DNA from: Lentimicrobiaceae bacterium
Lineage (GTDB): Bacteria; Bacteroidota; Bacteroidia; Bacteroidales; WCHB1-69
Length of the DNA stretch: 61,486 bases
Reading direction: 5' to 3'
Assembly: GCA_009787485.1 (NCBI GenBank)
Contig: WQWP01000001.1
Span: 1 to 61,486 of the forward strand
The notes under the pieces are model-generated. The model had not been told where the DNA came from, ran no database searches, and worked only from the letters and a program-made list of their open reading frames with translations. Numbering within the stretch: the stretch's first letter is position 1; every line of letters starts with the position of its first letter. Both the position numbers and the translations under genes were made by a program. Positions 43,280 through 52,424 of this stretch are shown one piece after another.

Positions 43280-44053
43280 TTACTTCCAAATTTTCCAGGG
43301 TGCTTTCCCTTGGCTCCACAATTCGTTAAGTTCGGCGTTGTCTCGCAATGTATCCATAGGTTTCCAAAAACCAAAATGTTTATATGCATGTATTTGTCTG
43401 TCTTTCATCAGGCGGTCCATCGGCTCGCGTTCCAGCATTTCGTGGTCTCCTTCTAAATAATCAAACAGCTGAGGCTCACATACAAAGAAACCTGCATTGA
43501 TCCATGAAGCGCTTTCGGCAGGTTTTTCAGTAAAAGACTCTACTATATCTTGTTGATCAATATTGAGCACCCCAAGGCGAATGGTGTGCTGGTAAGCCGT
43601 CATAGTTAATATTTTTCCCGATTTTTTGTGTTTTTCAATCGTTTCGAGAATATCTACATCTGCTACGCCATCGCCGTAAGTGAGTAGAAAGGTTTCGTTT
43701 CCAACATATTGCTGTATGCGTTTAATACGTCCGCCGGTCATCGTTTCCAAACCGGTGTCCACCATCGTTACTTTCCAATTCTCAGAGTGGTTATTCAAAA
43801 TTTGCACACTGTTATCCGATAAATTCACCGTCATATCGCAATTATGTCGAAAATAATTGGCAAAATATTCTTTAATCATATATTGTTTATAGCCGCAACA
43901 GACGACAAACTCATTGATACCGTGCATGCTATAAATTTTCATGATATGCCATAAAATCGGTTTGCCTCCAATTTCCACCATGGGTTTTGGGATCATTGCC
44001 GTGGATTCACTCATTCGAGTTCCTAATCCACCGGCTAAAATCACTGCTTTCAT
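43280..44053 (-). CDS. rfbF: Glucose-1-phosphate cytidylyltransferase
   Basis: A 257-residue nucleotidyltransferase that makes CDP-glucose. The N-terminal signature is AVILAGGLGTRMSESTAMIP followed by KPMVEIGGKPILWHIM; LLTYGDGVADVDI is at about 124-136, and FGFWKPMDTLRDNAELNELW marks the family C-terminus. First gene of a four-gene operon driven by the consensus promoter at 44073-44103. No rfbH (3-dehydratase) is present, so the pathway should keep the 3-hydroxyl. Confidence 0.96.
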   Translation of the reverse strand: MKAVILAGGLGTRMSESTAMIPKPMVEIGGKPILWHIMKIYSMHGINEFVVCCGYKQYMIKEYFANYFRHNCDMTVNLSDNSVQILNNHSENWKVTMVDTGLETMTGGRIKRIQQYVGNETFLLTYGDGVADVDILETIEKHKKSGKILTMTAYQHTIRLGVLNIDQQDIVESFTEKPAESASWINAGFFVCEPQLFDYLEGDHEMLEREPMDRLMKDRQIHAYKHFGFWKPMDTLRDNAELNELWSQGKAPWKIWK

Positions 44054-44072
44054 ACAAGTTTAATTTGATGCG

Positions 44073-44103
44073 CGAAAATACAAGTTTTTCAATATTTTCG
44101 CAA
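44073..44103 (-). promoter_or_regulatory. Consensus promoter of the CDP-sugar operon
   Basis: Minus-strand -33 TTG (44101-44103), exact 20-bp spacer, -7 TATTTTCG (44073-44080), 20 bp before the rfbF ATG. Its -33 box directly abuts the divergent -7 box at 44093-44100, so the two promoters probably compete. Confidence 0.75.
44093..44100 (+). promoter_or_regulatory. -7 promoter element for the EEP-family gene
   Basis: TATTTTCG on the plus strand, 43 bp before ATG 44143; overlaps the spacer of the divergent rfbF promoter. Confidence 0.6.
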
Positions 44104-44142
44104 CGTTAAAACATCACTAAAAAATTCTATCTGATTCCGTAC

Positions 44143-45303
44143 ATGAAAAAGAAAAAAAAATCGCCCTTTTCTTTCAAAAAATTTCTGATTATTCTCTTAT
44201 TTCTTGCGAATTGTGTAGCGGCGTTAGGATTACTCCTTGCATTTTTAGCACAAATTCTACCTCCTACAGGATATAGCATCATTGCATTTTGCGGCTTAGG
44301 TTTTATATACATTTTAATTATTAATGCACTTTTTGTAGTTCTGTGGATTCCCATAAGATACCCGCTCGCTTTACTTTCTCTTTCATTAATTTTGTTAAAT
44401 GTGGGCACTGTTGATAAACATTTTCAGCTTAAAGGGGCAGAAAAACCGCCCAGATGTGTCAATTGTGTCAAAGTAATGAGTTATAATGTAAAATTGTTCG
44501 GGTTATACGATACCGAAAATAAAAAATTGCGCGAACGAAGAAAAAACGAAATTCTAAGTTTTATCAATGAAGAACAACCAGACATCGTGTGTTTTCAAGA
44601 ATATTTTTACGATAAATCGAAAAAATTAAACTTTAACACCACCGATACGTTGCTTTCCATTTTAAAATTGAAAGATAAAAATCATCATTTTGAGTATTTT
44701 ACTGCAAGTAGAAATGATGAGTTTTTTTATGGATTGGCAACATTTTCCAAACACAAAATTGTAGGAAAAGGCACGGTAGAAATGCCCGACAGTACTGTAA
44801 TTGCCACTTATATCGAATTTAAGCATAAAAACGACACCGTTCGTGTTTATAATTGCCATTTAGCTTCCATTCATTTTGAAGATGAAGATTATGAGATTGG
44901 TAAACAATTGATTATTAATCGTATGAATGACCCGAAATGGCAGAAAAAAGTAAATATTTTGTACGAAAAATTAAGACTTGCTTATGAGATTAGAAAAGAT
45001 CAGGCAAAAGTATTCAAAAAACATCTTAAAAGTTGCCCACATTATGTGATCGTTTGCGGAGATTTGAACGACTCGCCGGCTTCCTTTGCCTATAACAAAG
45101 TAGCCGGCAGTTTAAAAGATTCTTTCAGAGAAAGCGGCAAGGGAATGGGCAGAACTTATTCGGGAGAAACTTTTCCCAATTTCAGAATTGATTACATTTT
45201 GCATGACAAAGCTTATAAATCTTACGGACACACGGTTTGCACAGATATTTCAATATCAGACCACTACCCTATTTATACGTGGATATCGTTATTGCGGAAT
45301 TAA
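44143..45303 (+). CDS. Membrane-anchored endonuclease/exonuclease/phosphatase (EEP) family protein
   Basis: A 386-residue protein: Lys-rich start, three hydrophobic segments (about 12-36, 43-67, 68-86), then an EEP domain. Catalytic motifs in order: SYNVKLFG (about 112-119), DIVCFQEYF with the metal-binding Glu (about 147-155), an inner HLASIHFE, VIVCGDLND (about 305-313) with Asp/Asn, and a final SDHYPIY with the catalytic His. All active-site residues are present, so it is likely a phosphodiesterase on nucleic acid, phospholipid or sugar phosphate. The EEP domain follows the membrane anchor. Codons 3-6 include a run of nine A (44152-44160). Followed 24 bp later by the DUF4837 gene. Confidence 0.88.
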   Translation: MKKKKKSPFSFKKFLIILLFLANCVAALGLLLAFLAQILPPTGYSIIAFCGLGFIYILIINALFVVLWIPIRYPLALLSLSLILLNVGTVDKHFQLKGAEKPPRCVNCVKVMSYNVKLFGLYDTENKKLRERRKNEILSFINEEQPDIVCFQEYFYDKSKKLNFNTTDTLLSILKLKDKNHHFEYFTASRNDEFFYGLATFSKHKIVGKGTVEMPDSTVIATYIEFKHKNDTVRVYNCHLASIHFEDEDYEIGKQLIINRMNDPKWQKKVNILYEKLRLAYEIRKDQAKVFKKHLKSCPHYVIVCGDLNDSPASFAYNKVAGSLKDSFRESGKGMGRTYSGETFPNFRIDYILHDKAYKSYGHTVCTDISISDHYPIYTWISLLRN

Positions 45304-45327
45304 TTTTAAACAATAAACCTTTATATT

Positions 45328-46323
45328 ATGAAAAAAAACGCTCTTTATTTTAGTTTTCTGCTACTATTAACAACATTATTGCTTTTTTCATGCAAAAAAA
45401 GCGGTATAAGAGGAATAAAAATAGATAATTTTTCCAGCGGCAAAGCAGGCGAGGTCATTTTGGTGTTAGACAAAAAATACGCCTCAGAATCTGTATTGAG
45501 TTATATTGAAGAAGTGCTTGGCCAGCCACAACCTGCACTCAATCAAATTGAACCCATGTTTGATGTGCTACGTTTTGATAATAAAGAGTTCTCATCTCAT
45601 TTTCAACGCCACAGAGGCATCGTTCAATTTGATATAAATCCAAAATTTGCTTCCAATACATTTAATATGGAAGAAAATGTATGGGCAAGACCACAAGTGC
45701 ATATCCATTTGAGAGGCAATAATGTGGATAGTTTGTTGGCGCTCTTTAAACAAAACGAAAATGAAATTATTGAAGCGCTTTATACTAACGACTTAAAAAG
45801 AGTTCAGTATTTTATTGCCACCAGAAATGATGCCTATATTGAGAAAAAAATAAAAGAAAAATTCGGCATTCAGGTTACGATTCCCAATACTTACAGCATA
45901 GCTCGTGAAGAGGAAGATTTTATGTGGCTTCGTTTTCGTACCATACGCAACGACCGGTTTATTATCATTTATAAAACCCCCGGCAACGATTTATCAAGAC
46001 GAGGTCTGATTGATGCCCGCAATGAAAAAACCAAAGCCTTTATTCCTGGGGCTGTACTGGGCGCGTATCCAATTGTTGCTGAGGTATATCAATTTCCATT
46101 ATACAATAAAAATGTAACGATTGGAACGATCGCCGGCGCTGAATTAAGAGGGCTTTGGGAAAGTGTGAATGATAAAATGGGCGGGCCTTTTTACCACTTC
46201 TCTTTTTTGGATAAAGCTAATGAAAATGTAATTTCTGTAGATGGTTTCGTCTATGCTCCTGAAGAAGACAAACGCGATTATCTGCGTGAAATAGAAGCAA
46301 TTGTAAAAACGGTAAAGTTTTAA
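45328..46323 (+). CDS. DUF4837 family lipoprotein
   Basis: A 331-residue lipoprotein of a Bacteroidota-specific family with unknown role. Signal peptide KKNALYFSFLLLLTTLLLFS with lipobox and lipidated Cys22 (LLFSCKKSG). The family blocks GKAGEVILVLD (about 38-48), EPMFDVLRF and the ...WESVNDKMGGPFYHFSFLD stretch near 270-290 are all visible. Probably tethered on the periplasmic side of a membrane. Same direction as and close to the EEP gene, likely one operon. Stop overlaps that of the convergent nuclease gene by 4 bp. Confidence 0.88.
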   Translation: MKKNALYFSFLLLLTTLLLFSCKKSGIRGIKIDNFSSGKAGEVILVLDKKYASESVLSYIEEVLGQPQPALNQIEPMFDVLRFDNKEFSSHFQRHRGIVQFDINPKFASNTFNMEENVWARPQVHIHLRGNNVDSLLALFKQNENEIIEALYTNDLKRVQYFIATRNDAYIEKKIKEKFGIQVTIPNTYSIAREEEDFMWLRFRTIRNDRFIIIYKTPGNDLSRRGLIDARNEKTKAFIPGAVLGAYPIVAEVYQFPLYNKNVTIGTIAGAELRGLWESVNDKMGGPFYHFSFLDKANENVISVDGFVYAPEEDKRDYLREIEAIVKTVKF

Positions 46324-48296
46324 TATTTTACCAATTTCAAGCATTCGCTCAAAATTCTACAAAAATATATCCCATTCGGTTGGTCAGATATATCAATCAA
46401 TGAATTTTCCAAATTTCCGGTTTTTATTACTTGACCAAAAGCATTATAAATAACGTAACCGGTATTATAAAAATCAATAATATCACGATTAATAATCTGA
46501 AATTGCCCTTGGTTTGGGTTGGGCGCAATGAAAAATCTGTTACTTTTTTTTTCCGGCGTATGGATAGAATTGCCATCAATGGAAACGCCACGTAACGTAA
46601 TGTTATCGAAGCGATTATTGCCGGTTGGACCGGTAGCGCCGTCTAACGTTAAACGTAAAAAAACTTCATATTGGTCGTTCAAATCATCTATATTTCTCAA
46701 ATCTAAAGTGGTCAACACAAAATCTCCGGCTATAAGTGGGCAAGTAGCAGTACTTTCAATCAGCATGTAATTTTCACCATCTAAACTCCACTCCCATTCG
46801 TGCGAGTTAAATCCGGTAGCCGTTCTTTGTACTGCCATACTGAGAGCCAAATTAAAATATCCTTTTGTAGGAAATTTGAGAACCACCGATTTTCCGTTTG
46901 CAGTGGTATTGGCAAAAGCAATGGCTCTTCCTGCTCTGGGGTTGGGGCGCGGATCTCCCACTACGGTGCCGTTAAAAGCATCTAACTCAGTAGCATTGCC
47001 TGGGGCGGATAAAAGCACACTCGATTGATAAGTACCATCACAAAACAAAACAGCTTCGGAAACCGTATCCAACAACAAATGGTAATCGGCAGCTATTCTG
47101 TTCGGTGTATTCGGTTTGGAGGGCAAATTGTCGAAAGTCCAAGCCAGCAGCGGTATTTGCTCCACTTTGTAAGGATATAAAAACGAAATCACGGTATCCT
47201 TTATAAAAGCCATGTTTTGCGCCAATACATGCCGGATAGACAAATTGTAAGTTACATTTTGAGAGAATAAACCGCCGAGATGCAACACTAATGTGTCGTT
47301 TAAATAATGCAGCGAAGTAACCGATACTGTTTCGCCGATGTAATAATTTCGTGGATTTTCAGCGGTCCATCCTACCATTGGCTGGGTAAAGGTCATTTTT
47401 AAAGTTCGATTATCCGTAAGTGCAAACCACTTAATTTTAGGGTTTTCGGGAAGCGCTTCCGGAGTAATTTGCAGAGGGTTTATAGAATCGCCGCCCCAAA
47501 TTTTAGACACCCATTCCGGATGATCTATAAAAGGGTTTCTGTTTTTCTGTATCGCATAAATGGCATTATTCCGGTCTATCTCTTTTTGACTTACCGGGTC
47601 TAACTGATGCCATTCCATGAACATATTCAACGCCCAAGGTTGCAATTGCGATTTGAAAGTCATGGGAGATTCCGCTTGAAAACCGCCATCTTCAAACATG
47701 TAACGTGCTGCCATGTAGAAAAATGAGCGGGCAAGATCGCCTTTATACTCATCTATCGGCTCATAACAAGTAACACTCGGAGCGCCGGGATAAGTATTGA
47801 TTCCCATTTTTGAGCCATTTTTAAAAGTGAGGGAAGGATTATCTATTTGTCCGTATGGATTATTGCTCCTTTTGGTATTTATCCATCCATCAACAGGATA
47901 GAGGTGGAAAATATCGGTATAGGGCGCCGCTTGCCCGCCTCCAAACCAGCTTTGGCAAAACGAATGCTCGCGTGTGTAACATTTCCCTTCTTCGTTGCCG
48001 ATATTTATACATTGGTCTGTTCTAAATATAAACTCATACGCCGGCGTTCCTTGCGGATTATCGGAATAAATATCCCAAATTGTTCCATTTGGTTTTAAAT
48101 CAGTAAATTGATAATATATCCAAACCTCCGCGTAGGTAACACTTCTGTGATTGTTTATAATTTGATTTAATGCAATTTGAAGTTCCTTCCCTTTTTTCCC
48201 ATTCACCGTATTGTAGTACCCTGAAGGAATTTGTGCATAAATTTGTACAAAAAGTGCAAGAAAAAAGCAGAAAAGTGTAAAAATGTGTTTTCTCAT
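46320..48296 (-). CDS. Secreted endonuclease I with T9SS C-terminal sorting domain
   Basis: From ATG 48296 the protein has 658 residues with signal peptide RKHIFTLFCFFLALFVQIYAQ; the frame runs 22 codons further upstream but those precede the signal peptide. The endonuclease I (NucM/EndA-like) domain starts at PSGYYNTVNGKKGKELQ and includes TREHSFCQSWFGG and HLYPVDGWINTKRSNNPYG with the catalytic His and Asn. A beta-sandwich region of ~300 residues follows, then a type A T9SS sorting domain (FFIAPNPNQGQFQI, VIYNAFGQVIKTGNL, PNGIYFCRIL). It would be exported by Sec, moved across the outer membrane by the T9SS and degrade extracellular DNA. The last strand is shortened but recognisable. Confidence 0.92.
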   Translation of the reverse strand: MRKHIFTLFCFFLALFVQIYAQIPSGYYNTVNGKKGKELQIALNQIINNHRSVTYAEVWIYYQFTDLKPNGTIWDIYSDNPQGTPAYEFIFRTDQCINIGNEEGKCYTREHSFCQSWFGGGQAAPYTDIFHLYPVDGWINTKRSNNPYGQIDNPSLTFKNGSKMGINTYPGAPSVTCYEPIDEYKGDLARSFFYMAARYMFEDGGFQAESPMTFKSQLQPWALNMFMEWHQLDPVSQKEIDRNNAIYAIQKNRNPFIDHPEWVSKIWGGDSINPLQITPEALPENPKIKWFALTDNRTLKMTFTQPMVGWTAENPRNYYIGETVSVTSLHYLNDTLVLHLGGLFSQNVTYNLSIRHVLAQNMAFIKDTVISFLYPYKVEQIPLLAWTFDNLPSKPNTPNRIAADYHLLLDTVSEAVLFCDGTYQSSVLLSAPGNATELDAFNGTVVGDPRPNPRAGRAIAFANTTANGKSVVLKFPTKGYFNLALSMAVQRTATGFNSHEWEWSLDGENYMLIESTATCPLIAGDFVLTTLDLRNIDDLNDQYEVFLRLTLDGATGPTGNNRFDNITLRGVSIDGNSIHTPEKKSNRFFIAPNPNQGQFQIINRDIIDFYNTGYVIYNAFGQVIKTGNLENSLIDISDQPNGIYFCRILSECLKLVKY

Positions 48297-48387
48297 GATA
48301 AAAAGTATGCGCGAATAAACATAAAATTTTGCTACTTCTGCATAGATGGATAAAATTATCAAGGCAAACGCATTAATTTTTTTCTAC

Positions 48388-48395
48388 TATTTTCG
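48388..48395 (+). promoter_or_regulatory. -7 promoter element for the 48429-glyA operon
   Basis: TATTTTCG followed by CGGC, 33 bp before ATG 48429. Same extended TATTTTCGCGGC string as at 26759. Confidence 0.6.
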
Positions 48396-48428
48396 CGGCA
48401 ATTTTTAACAAACACATTTTATTTTGAA

Positions 48429-48971
48429 ATGATGGAAAAAGAACTGACCGTAGGCACAAGAGTAAGCCATGAAAAATATGGCGAAGGCATCATCAGCAAG
48501 AATAATACAATGACTTATAAGGTTATTTTTGTAAGAGGAGGCGAAATAGAGTTTTCTAAAATGGGCGCAAAGTTTGAGGTGGTGGAAGAAAATCCGCAAG
48601 AGGATGACGGAAACCCCAAAATCAATATGAAAGAGGTAGAAATGATGTTGAAATATGTGTTAGACAAATTTAACGGATTGCATTACAAAATAGACTTAGG
48701 GAAAAAGTGGGATAACGGCATCATGATTCTGCAACCCGGCAACAAAGATTTGAAACCCAAAGAGATTCCTATAGACACTTTCTTTCACAAAATTGTGATG
48801 TTGCGCGACAGGCTCAGGGTGCTCGAGCAAAACATTAACAGTCACGCCGGTTTGAGCGATGAGGAAAAAGTAAATCTGCAACAATATATTACCCGTTGCT
48901 ACGGAAGTTTAACTACATTTAATATCCTTTTTGATGATAAAGAGGATTTTTTTGTGGGCAGTAAAAGCTAA
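48429..48971 (+). CDS. Conserved hypothetical protein with SH3-like N-terminus, upstream of glyA
   Basis: A 180-residue cytoplasmic protein. The N-terminal ~45 residues (LTVGTRVSHEKYGEGIISKN, then VIFVRGGEIEFS) form a small barrel like the UvrD C-terminal or Tudor-like module. A flexible acidic linker and a helical C-terminal half (MLKYVLDKFNGLHYKIDL; MLRDRLRVLEQNINS; LQQYITRCYGSLTTFNILFD) follow. No catalytic motif. It lies 27 bp upstream of glyA and shares its promoter, so it may be co-regulated with one-carbon metabolism; the function is unknown. Confidence 0.8.
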   Translation: MMEKELTVGTRVSHEKYGEGIISKNNTMTYKVIFVRGGEIEFSKMGAKFEVVEENPQEDDGNPKINMKEVEMMLKYVLDKFNGLHYKIDLGKKWDNGIMILQPGNKDLKPKEIPIDTFFHKIVMLRDRLRVLEQNINSHAGLSDEEKVNLQQYITRCYGSLTTFNILFDDKEDFFVGSKS

Positions 48972-48998
48972 ATAATTATTTATAAACATAAAACATTT

Positions 48999-50279
48999 AT
49001 GAAAAGAGATTCTCAAGTTTTTGAATTAATTCAGGAAGAACGCAATCGCCAAACACATGGCATTGAGCTGATTGCATCTGAAAATTTTGTAAGCGACCAG
49101 GTAATGGAAGCGCAAGGCTCGATATTAACCAATAAATATGCCGAAGGGTATCCGGGAAAAAGGTATTACGGCGGCTGTCAGGTGGTAGATAAAACTGAGC
49201 AGCTTGCCATTGACCGCGCCAAAGCGTTGTTTGGTGCGGAATGGGCAAACGTGCAGCCGCACTCCGGCGCACAAGCCAACATGGCGGTATTGCTCACTTG
49301 CCTCAAACCCGGCGATACGTTTATGGGGTTGGATTTGTCGCACGGCGGACATTTATCGCACGGCTCGCCCGTAAACTCATCGGGCATTTTATACAAAGCA
49401 GTGGCTTATTGTGTAGAAGAAGAAACCGGCATGATTAATTATGATAAAATGGAGGAGGTGGCGCTTCGCGAACGTCCGAAGTTGATTATTGGCGGCGCTT
49501 CGGCTTACTCCCGCGATTGGGATTGGCAACGGATGCGCGAAATTGCCGACAAAATCGGCGCCATCCTCATGGGCGATATTTCGCATCCTGCCGGCTTGAT
49601 TGCCAAGGGCTTGCTGAACAATCCGGTGCCTTACTGCCACATTATCACTACCACTACGCACAAAACGTTGCGGGGACCGCGCGGAGGGCTCATTCTCATG
49701 GGTAAAGATTTTCCAAACCCGTGGGGGTTAACTACGCCCAAAGGGGAAATTAAAATGATGTCGCAATTGTTAGATTCTGCTGTTTTCCCGGGCATACAGG
49801 GCGGCCCGCTTGAGCATGTGATTGCGGCAAAAGCCGTAGCTTTCGGGGAAGCACTATCCGATTCTTATCTGGAATATATTAAACAAGTGGCGAAAAACGC
49901 ACAAGCCATGTCGAAAGCATTTACCGACAGAGGGTACAAAGTAATTAGCGGCGGCACCGATAATCACTTAATGTTAATAGATTTACGTTCAAAATTTCCG
50001 GAAATTACAGGAAAGCAAGTAGAGAACACCTTAGTATTGGCAGACATCACTATTAATAAGAACATGGTGCCTTTTGATAGCCGCACGCCGTTTAGCACTT
50101 CGGGAATTAGAGTAGGCACGCCGGCGATAACCTCGCGCGGGCTGAAAGAGCACGAAATGGAAGCTGTTGTGGAGTTGATAGATGAAGTGATTTCCAATAT
50201 TAATAATGAAGAATTGATTGCAAAAGTTGCTGAAAAGGTAAAGGCGATGATGGCGCACAGGCCGTTGTTTGCCTGGTAG
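48999..50279 (+). CDS. glyA: Serine hydroxymethyltransferase
   Basis: A PLP enzyme that interconverts serine and glycine and loads tetrahydrofolate with a one-carbon unit. 426 residues, full length. ELIASENFVSDQVMEAQGS (about 22-40), GKRYYGGCQ, QPHSGAQANMAV and DLSHGGHLSHGSPVN are intact. The PLP-binding Lys lies in TTTTHKTLRGPRGG near residue 220. Functionally linked to folC in this window through folate, though 22 kb apart. A 26-bp perfect inverted repeat follows its stop. Confidence 0.98.
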   Translation: MKRDSQVFELIQEERNRQTHGIELIASENFVSDQVMEAQGSILTNKYAEGYPGKRYYGGCQVVDKTEQLAIDRAKALFGAEWANVQPHSGAQANMAVLLTCLKPGDTFMGLDLSHGGHLSHGSPVNSSGILYKAVAYCVEEETGMINYDKMEEVALRERPKLIIGGASAYSRDWDWQRMREIADKIGAILMGDISHPAGLIAKGLLNNPVPYCHIITTTTHKTLRGPRGGLILMGKDFPNPWGLTTPKGEIKMMSQLLDSAVFPGIQGGPLEHVIAAKAVAFGEALSDSYLEYIKQVAKNAQAMSKAFTDRGYKVISGGTDNHLMLIDLRSKFPEITGKQVENTLVLADITINKNMVPFDSRTPFSTSGIRVGTPAITSRGLKEHEMEAVVELIDEVISNINNEELIAKVAEKVKAMMAHRPLFAW

Positions 50280-50284
50280 GTTTT

Positions 50285-50344
50285 TCTCGCAAAGGCGCAG
50301 AGGCGCAAAGAAAAAAAACTTTGCGCCTCTGCGCCTTTGCGAGA
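50285..50344. repeat. Perfect 26-bp inverted repeat with an A8 loop after glyA
   Basis: Arms 50285-50310 and 50319-50344 are exact reverse complements, built of TCTCGCAAAGGCGCAGAGG and GCGCAAAG, around eight A. The GCAAAGGCGCAGAGGCGCAAAG string is a common intergenic repeat in Bacteroidota. It could terminate glyA transcription in either direction. It forces the YqgE start inward, since the longer frame from 50269 would translate this repeat. Confidence 0.9.
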
Positions 50345-50382
50345 TACTATACGAAAATTACGGATCAACCGTTTGTAAGCGT

Positions 50383-50955
50383 ATGAAATCATTACTCCAC
50401 GTTAAACCCACGCTTTTAAAGCCCGCTATGGGCAGAATTTTAATTTCCGTTCCCTACTATAACGACCCGTTTTTTAATCGCAGCGTGGTCTTACTCATTG
50501 AAAAAGATGAGGAAAATTGTGTAGGTTTAATTATCAATCAGGAGTTAAGCTGCACAGTTCGGCAAGCCGTGTCGGGGGTAAAAATAGATATGCCCGTATT
50601 TGCCGGCGGTCCCATCATGTACCATACCGCTTTTGCGTTGCATAATTTTGAAAACTGCAAAGAATCGGAAGAAATTTTGCCGCATGTTTATACCGGATAC
50701 GACAATATCTTGCTGGCAATTTTTGAATATAACGCCATTCCCAAAATGGATTTCAAGTTCTTCATCGGTTACTCAGGGTGGTCGCCCGGGCAATTGGAAG
50801 ATGAGATTAGCAAGAAAATGTGGGTTGTAGGAGAAGGCAACGAGGAGCTTGTTTTAAAGACGCCCACTTCAAAGGTTTGGGAGCGCGCTGTGCAAGGTCT
50901 TGGGAAGGAGTATGCGCATTGGTTGGATGTGCCGAAGAATATTCATGATAATTAG
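50383..50955 (+). CDS. YqgE/AlgH family protein
   Basis: A 190-residue protein. The start is ATG 50383 because family homology begins there (SLLHVKPTLLKPAMGRILIS) and the open frame upstream runs through the inverted repeat. The family signature is complete: LISVPYYNDPFFNRSVVLLI, NCVGLIINQEL, VFAGGPIM and FFIGYSGWSPGQLEDEI. Structures of the family exist, but its function is unsettled; AlgH has been linked to transcriptional effects in Pseudomonas. Stand-alone, with the termination-type repeat in front. Confidence 0.93.
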   Translation: MKSLLHVKPTLLKPAMGRILISVPYYNDPFFNRSVVLLIEKDEENCVGLIINQELSCTVRQAVSGVKIDMPVFAGGPIMYHTAFALHNFENCKESEEILPHVYTGYDNILLAIFEYNAIPKMDFKFFIGYSGWSPGQLEDEISKKMWVVGEGNEELVLKTPTSKVWERAVQGLGKEYAHWLDVPKNIHDN

Positions 50956-51012
50956 CACACAGATTTGAGTGGTTAAAGGGAGGTTGTTATTTTTTTTAGA
51001 CACTTATACACT

Positions 51013-52290
51013 TTAATAATCTTTTATTTCAAAGGCTTTACAACCTTTCTCTTTAATTTCTTTTATAAGTTCAACACAAGGGTCTGTTCCGCTTCTTCTA
51101 TCTAAAACTCTTCTTTTAGGATTAATCAAAAGCAGTTGAGGAACTGAATGGATATAGTATGTTGAAGAATACAAATATTTTCCTTCATTAATTTTATCGC
51201 AAATTGCTTTCCATGGAATATTATAATCATTTATATACTTGATAAATGCCGCGCTGTCTCTTTCCTGGTTTACGCTGATAATTGTTATTTCGGGGTGCTG
51301 TTGATGGAAAACAAGAAGAGAGTCTAATACGGGTTTACAAGGGCGACACCAGGAGCCGGTAAAAAACACTAATGTATAATCGGACAATGAACTCAATTCC
51401 GGCGTATCAGCAAAATAATTACCTCTGTTTGTACCGATTTCATCATCTTCTAATCTTTTCAATTCCAACGTTTTGTTATAGATGTCAAAATCTTCAAACA
51501 CATATTTGTGGTTTCTAATCTGAAAAGTTTGTCCTAATATGATTGGGGCATAAAAGTTCATCGCTTTGTTTGAGCACCACCCAAGGATTCCAATTCCGGT
51601 TTTTGTATAGAGTTGGTCAAAGTTTTGAGCATATAAATCTACCCAAATCGTATCAACGTCATCTATAAAAAAACCTTGATAAGAAATATTTACGTAAATT
51701 TTAATTTGTAGTGAATCTGCAATAACATTATCTCCAGTACAAGAAGAGCCTATATTATTTGCTATTCCAATAGGTACCTGCTTTGCAATAGAATTTTCTA
51801 TCGGGTCAACAGGAATGCTGAGATTTGTAAAAAAACGGTTATTATTCGATATACTGTCGTTCGTGTTAAAAGTAAAAACTTGCTCATTCACAAAAGAATC
51901 GTCAAAATCGGTATCAAGAATACAATGTTTGATTCCATTTTGCATGTAAATCAGAACATTTAGCCATGTTTTATGTAGCTTATTATAAGCAAATTGCATG
52001 GTGTCAATGTCATCTTTTTTAACTCTATTTTGATATTCTAACAACCTTTCTTCGTTCCGATGGCGATTATTGTATAAGGAATGAGGATAACTTATACTTA
52101 AATAACCAATTACGAAGTCTTCTATCCCTTCCGGTATTTTATACTGAGACACATCTTTATCTTCATAAAGAGATGCTGAGGAAATTAGCTTATCAGGTTC
52201 CTGTTTTTGAAGGGAAATAATTTGCTTTTGCGCGAAGCATTGTAGTGAAAAACAAATTGTTATTAATACAATTGAGGTTAGTTTACTCAT
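51013..52290 (-). CDS. Exported TlpA-like thioredoxin-fold protein
   Basis: A 425-residue protein with signal peptide SKLTSIVLITICFSLQCFAQ. The N-terminal ~290 residues are a mostly beta region of unknown type. A C-terminal thioredoxin domain has the redox pair in FFTGSWCRPCKPVLDSL (CRPC near 315-320) and the cis-Pro in HSVPQLLLIN. It resembles the TlpA/ResA-type proteins of Bacteroidota, which reduce or isomerise disulfides in the periplasm. Own promoter (-7 at 52316-52323); the intergenic repeat cluster lies upstream. Confidence 0.85.
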   Translation of the reverse strand: MSKLTSIVLITICFSLQCFAQKQIISLQKQEPDKLISSASLYEDKDVSQYKIPEGIEDFVIGYLSISYPHSLYNNRHRNEERLLEYQNRVKKDDIDTMQFAYNKLHKTWLNVLIYMQNGIKHCILDTDFDDSFVNEQVFTFNTNDSISNNNRFFTNLSIPVDPIENSIAKQVPIGIANNIGSSCTGDNVIADSLQIKIYVNISYQGFFIDDVDTIWVDLYAQNFDQLYTKTGIGILGWCSNKAMNFYAPIILGQTFQIRNHKYVFEDFDIYNKTLELKRLEDDEIGTNRGNYFADTPELSSLSDYTLVFFTGSWCRPCKPVLDSLLVFHQQHPEITIISVNQERDSAAFIKYINDYNIPWKAICDKINEGKYLYSSTYYIHSVPQLLLINPKRRVLDRRSGTDPCVELIKEIKEKGCKAFEIKDY

Positions 52291-52315
52291 ACTATTAAAG
52301 CTTAAATTTTGCTTG

Positions 52316-52323
52316 CAAAGATA
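52316..52323 (-). promoter_or_regulatory. -7 promoter element for the TlpA-like gene
   Basis: TATCTTTG on the minus strand followed by CAAGC, 26 bp before ATG 52290; exact TAnnTTTG. Confidence 0.65.
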
Positions 52324-52424
52324 AAAAAACCTAATTAATTTGATAATATTAAATAGGTTTTTTCAAGAGTAATAATTACTTCAAAGAATGAATCATCACT
52401 TAATTGTATCTGTAGGTATTGTTG

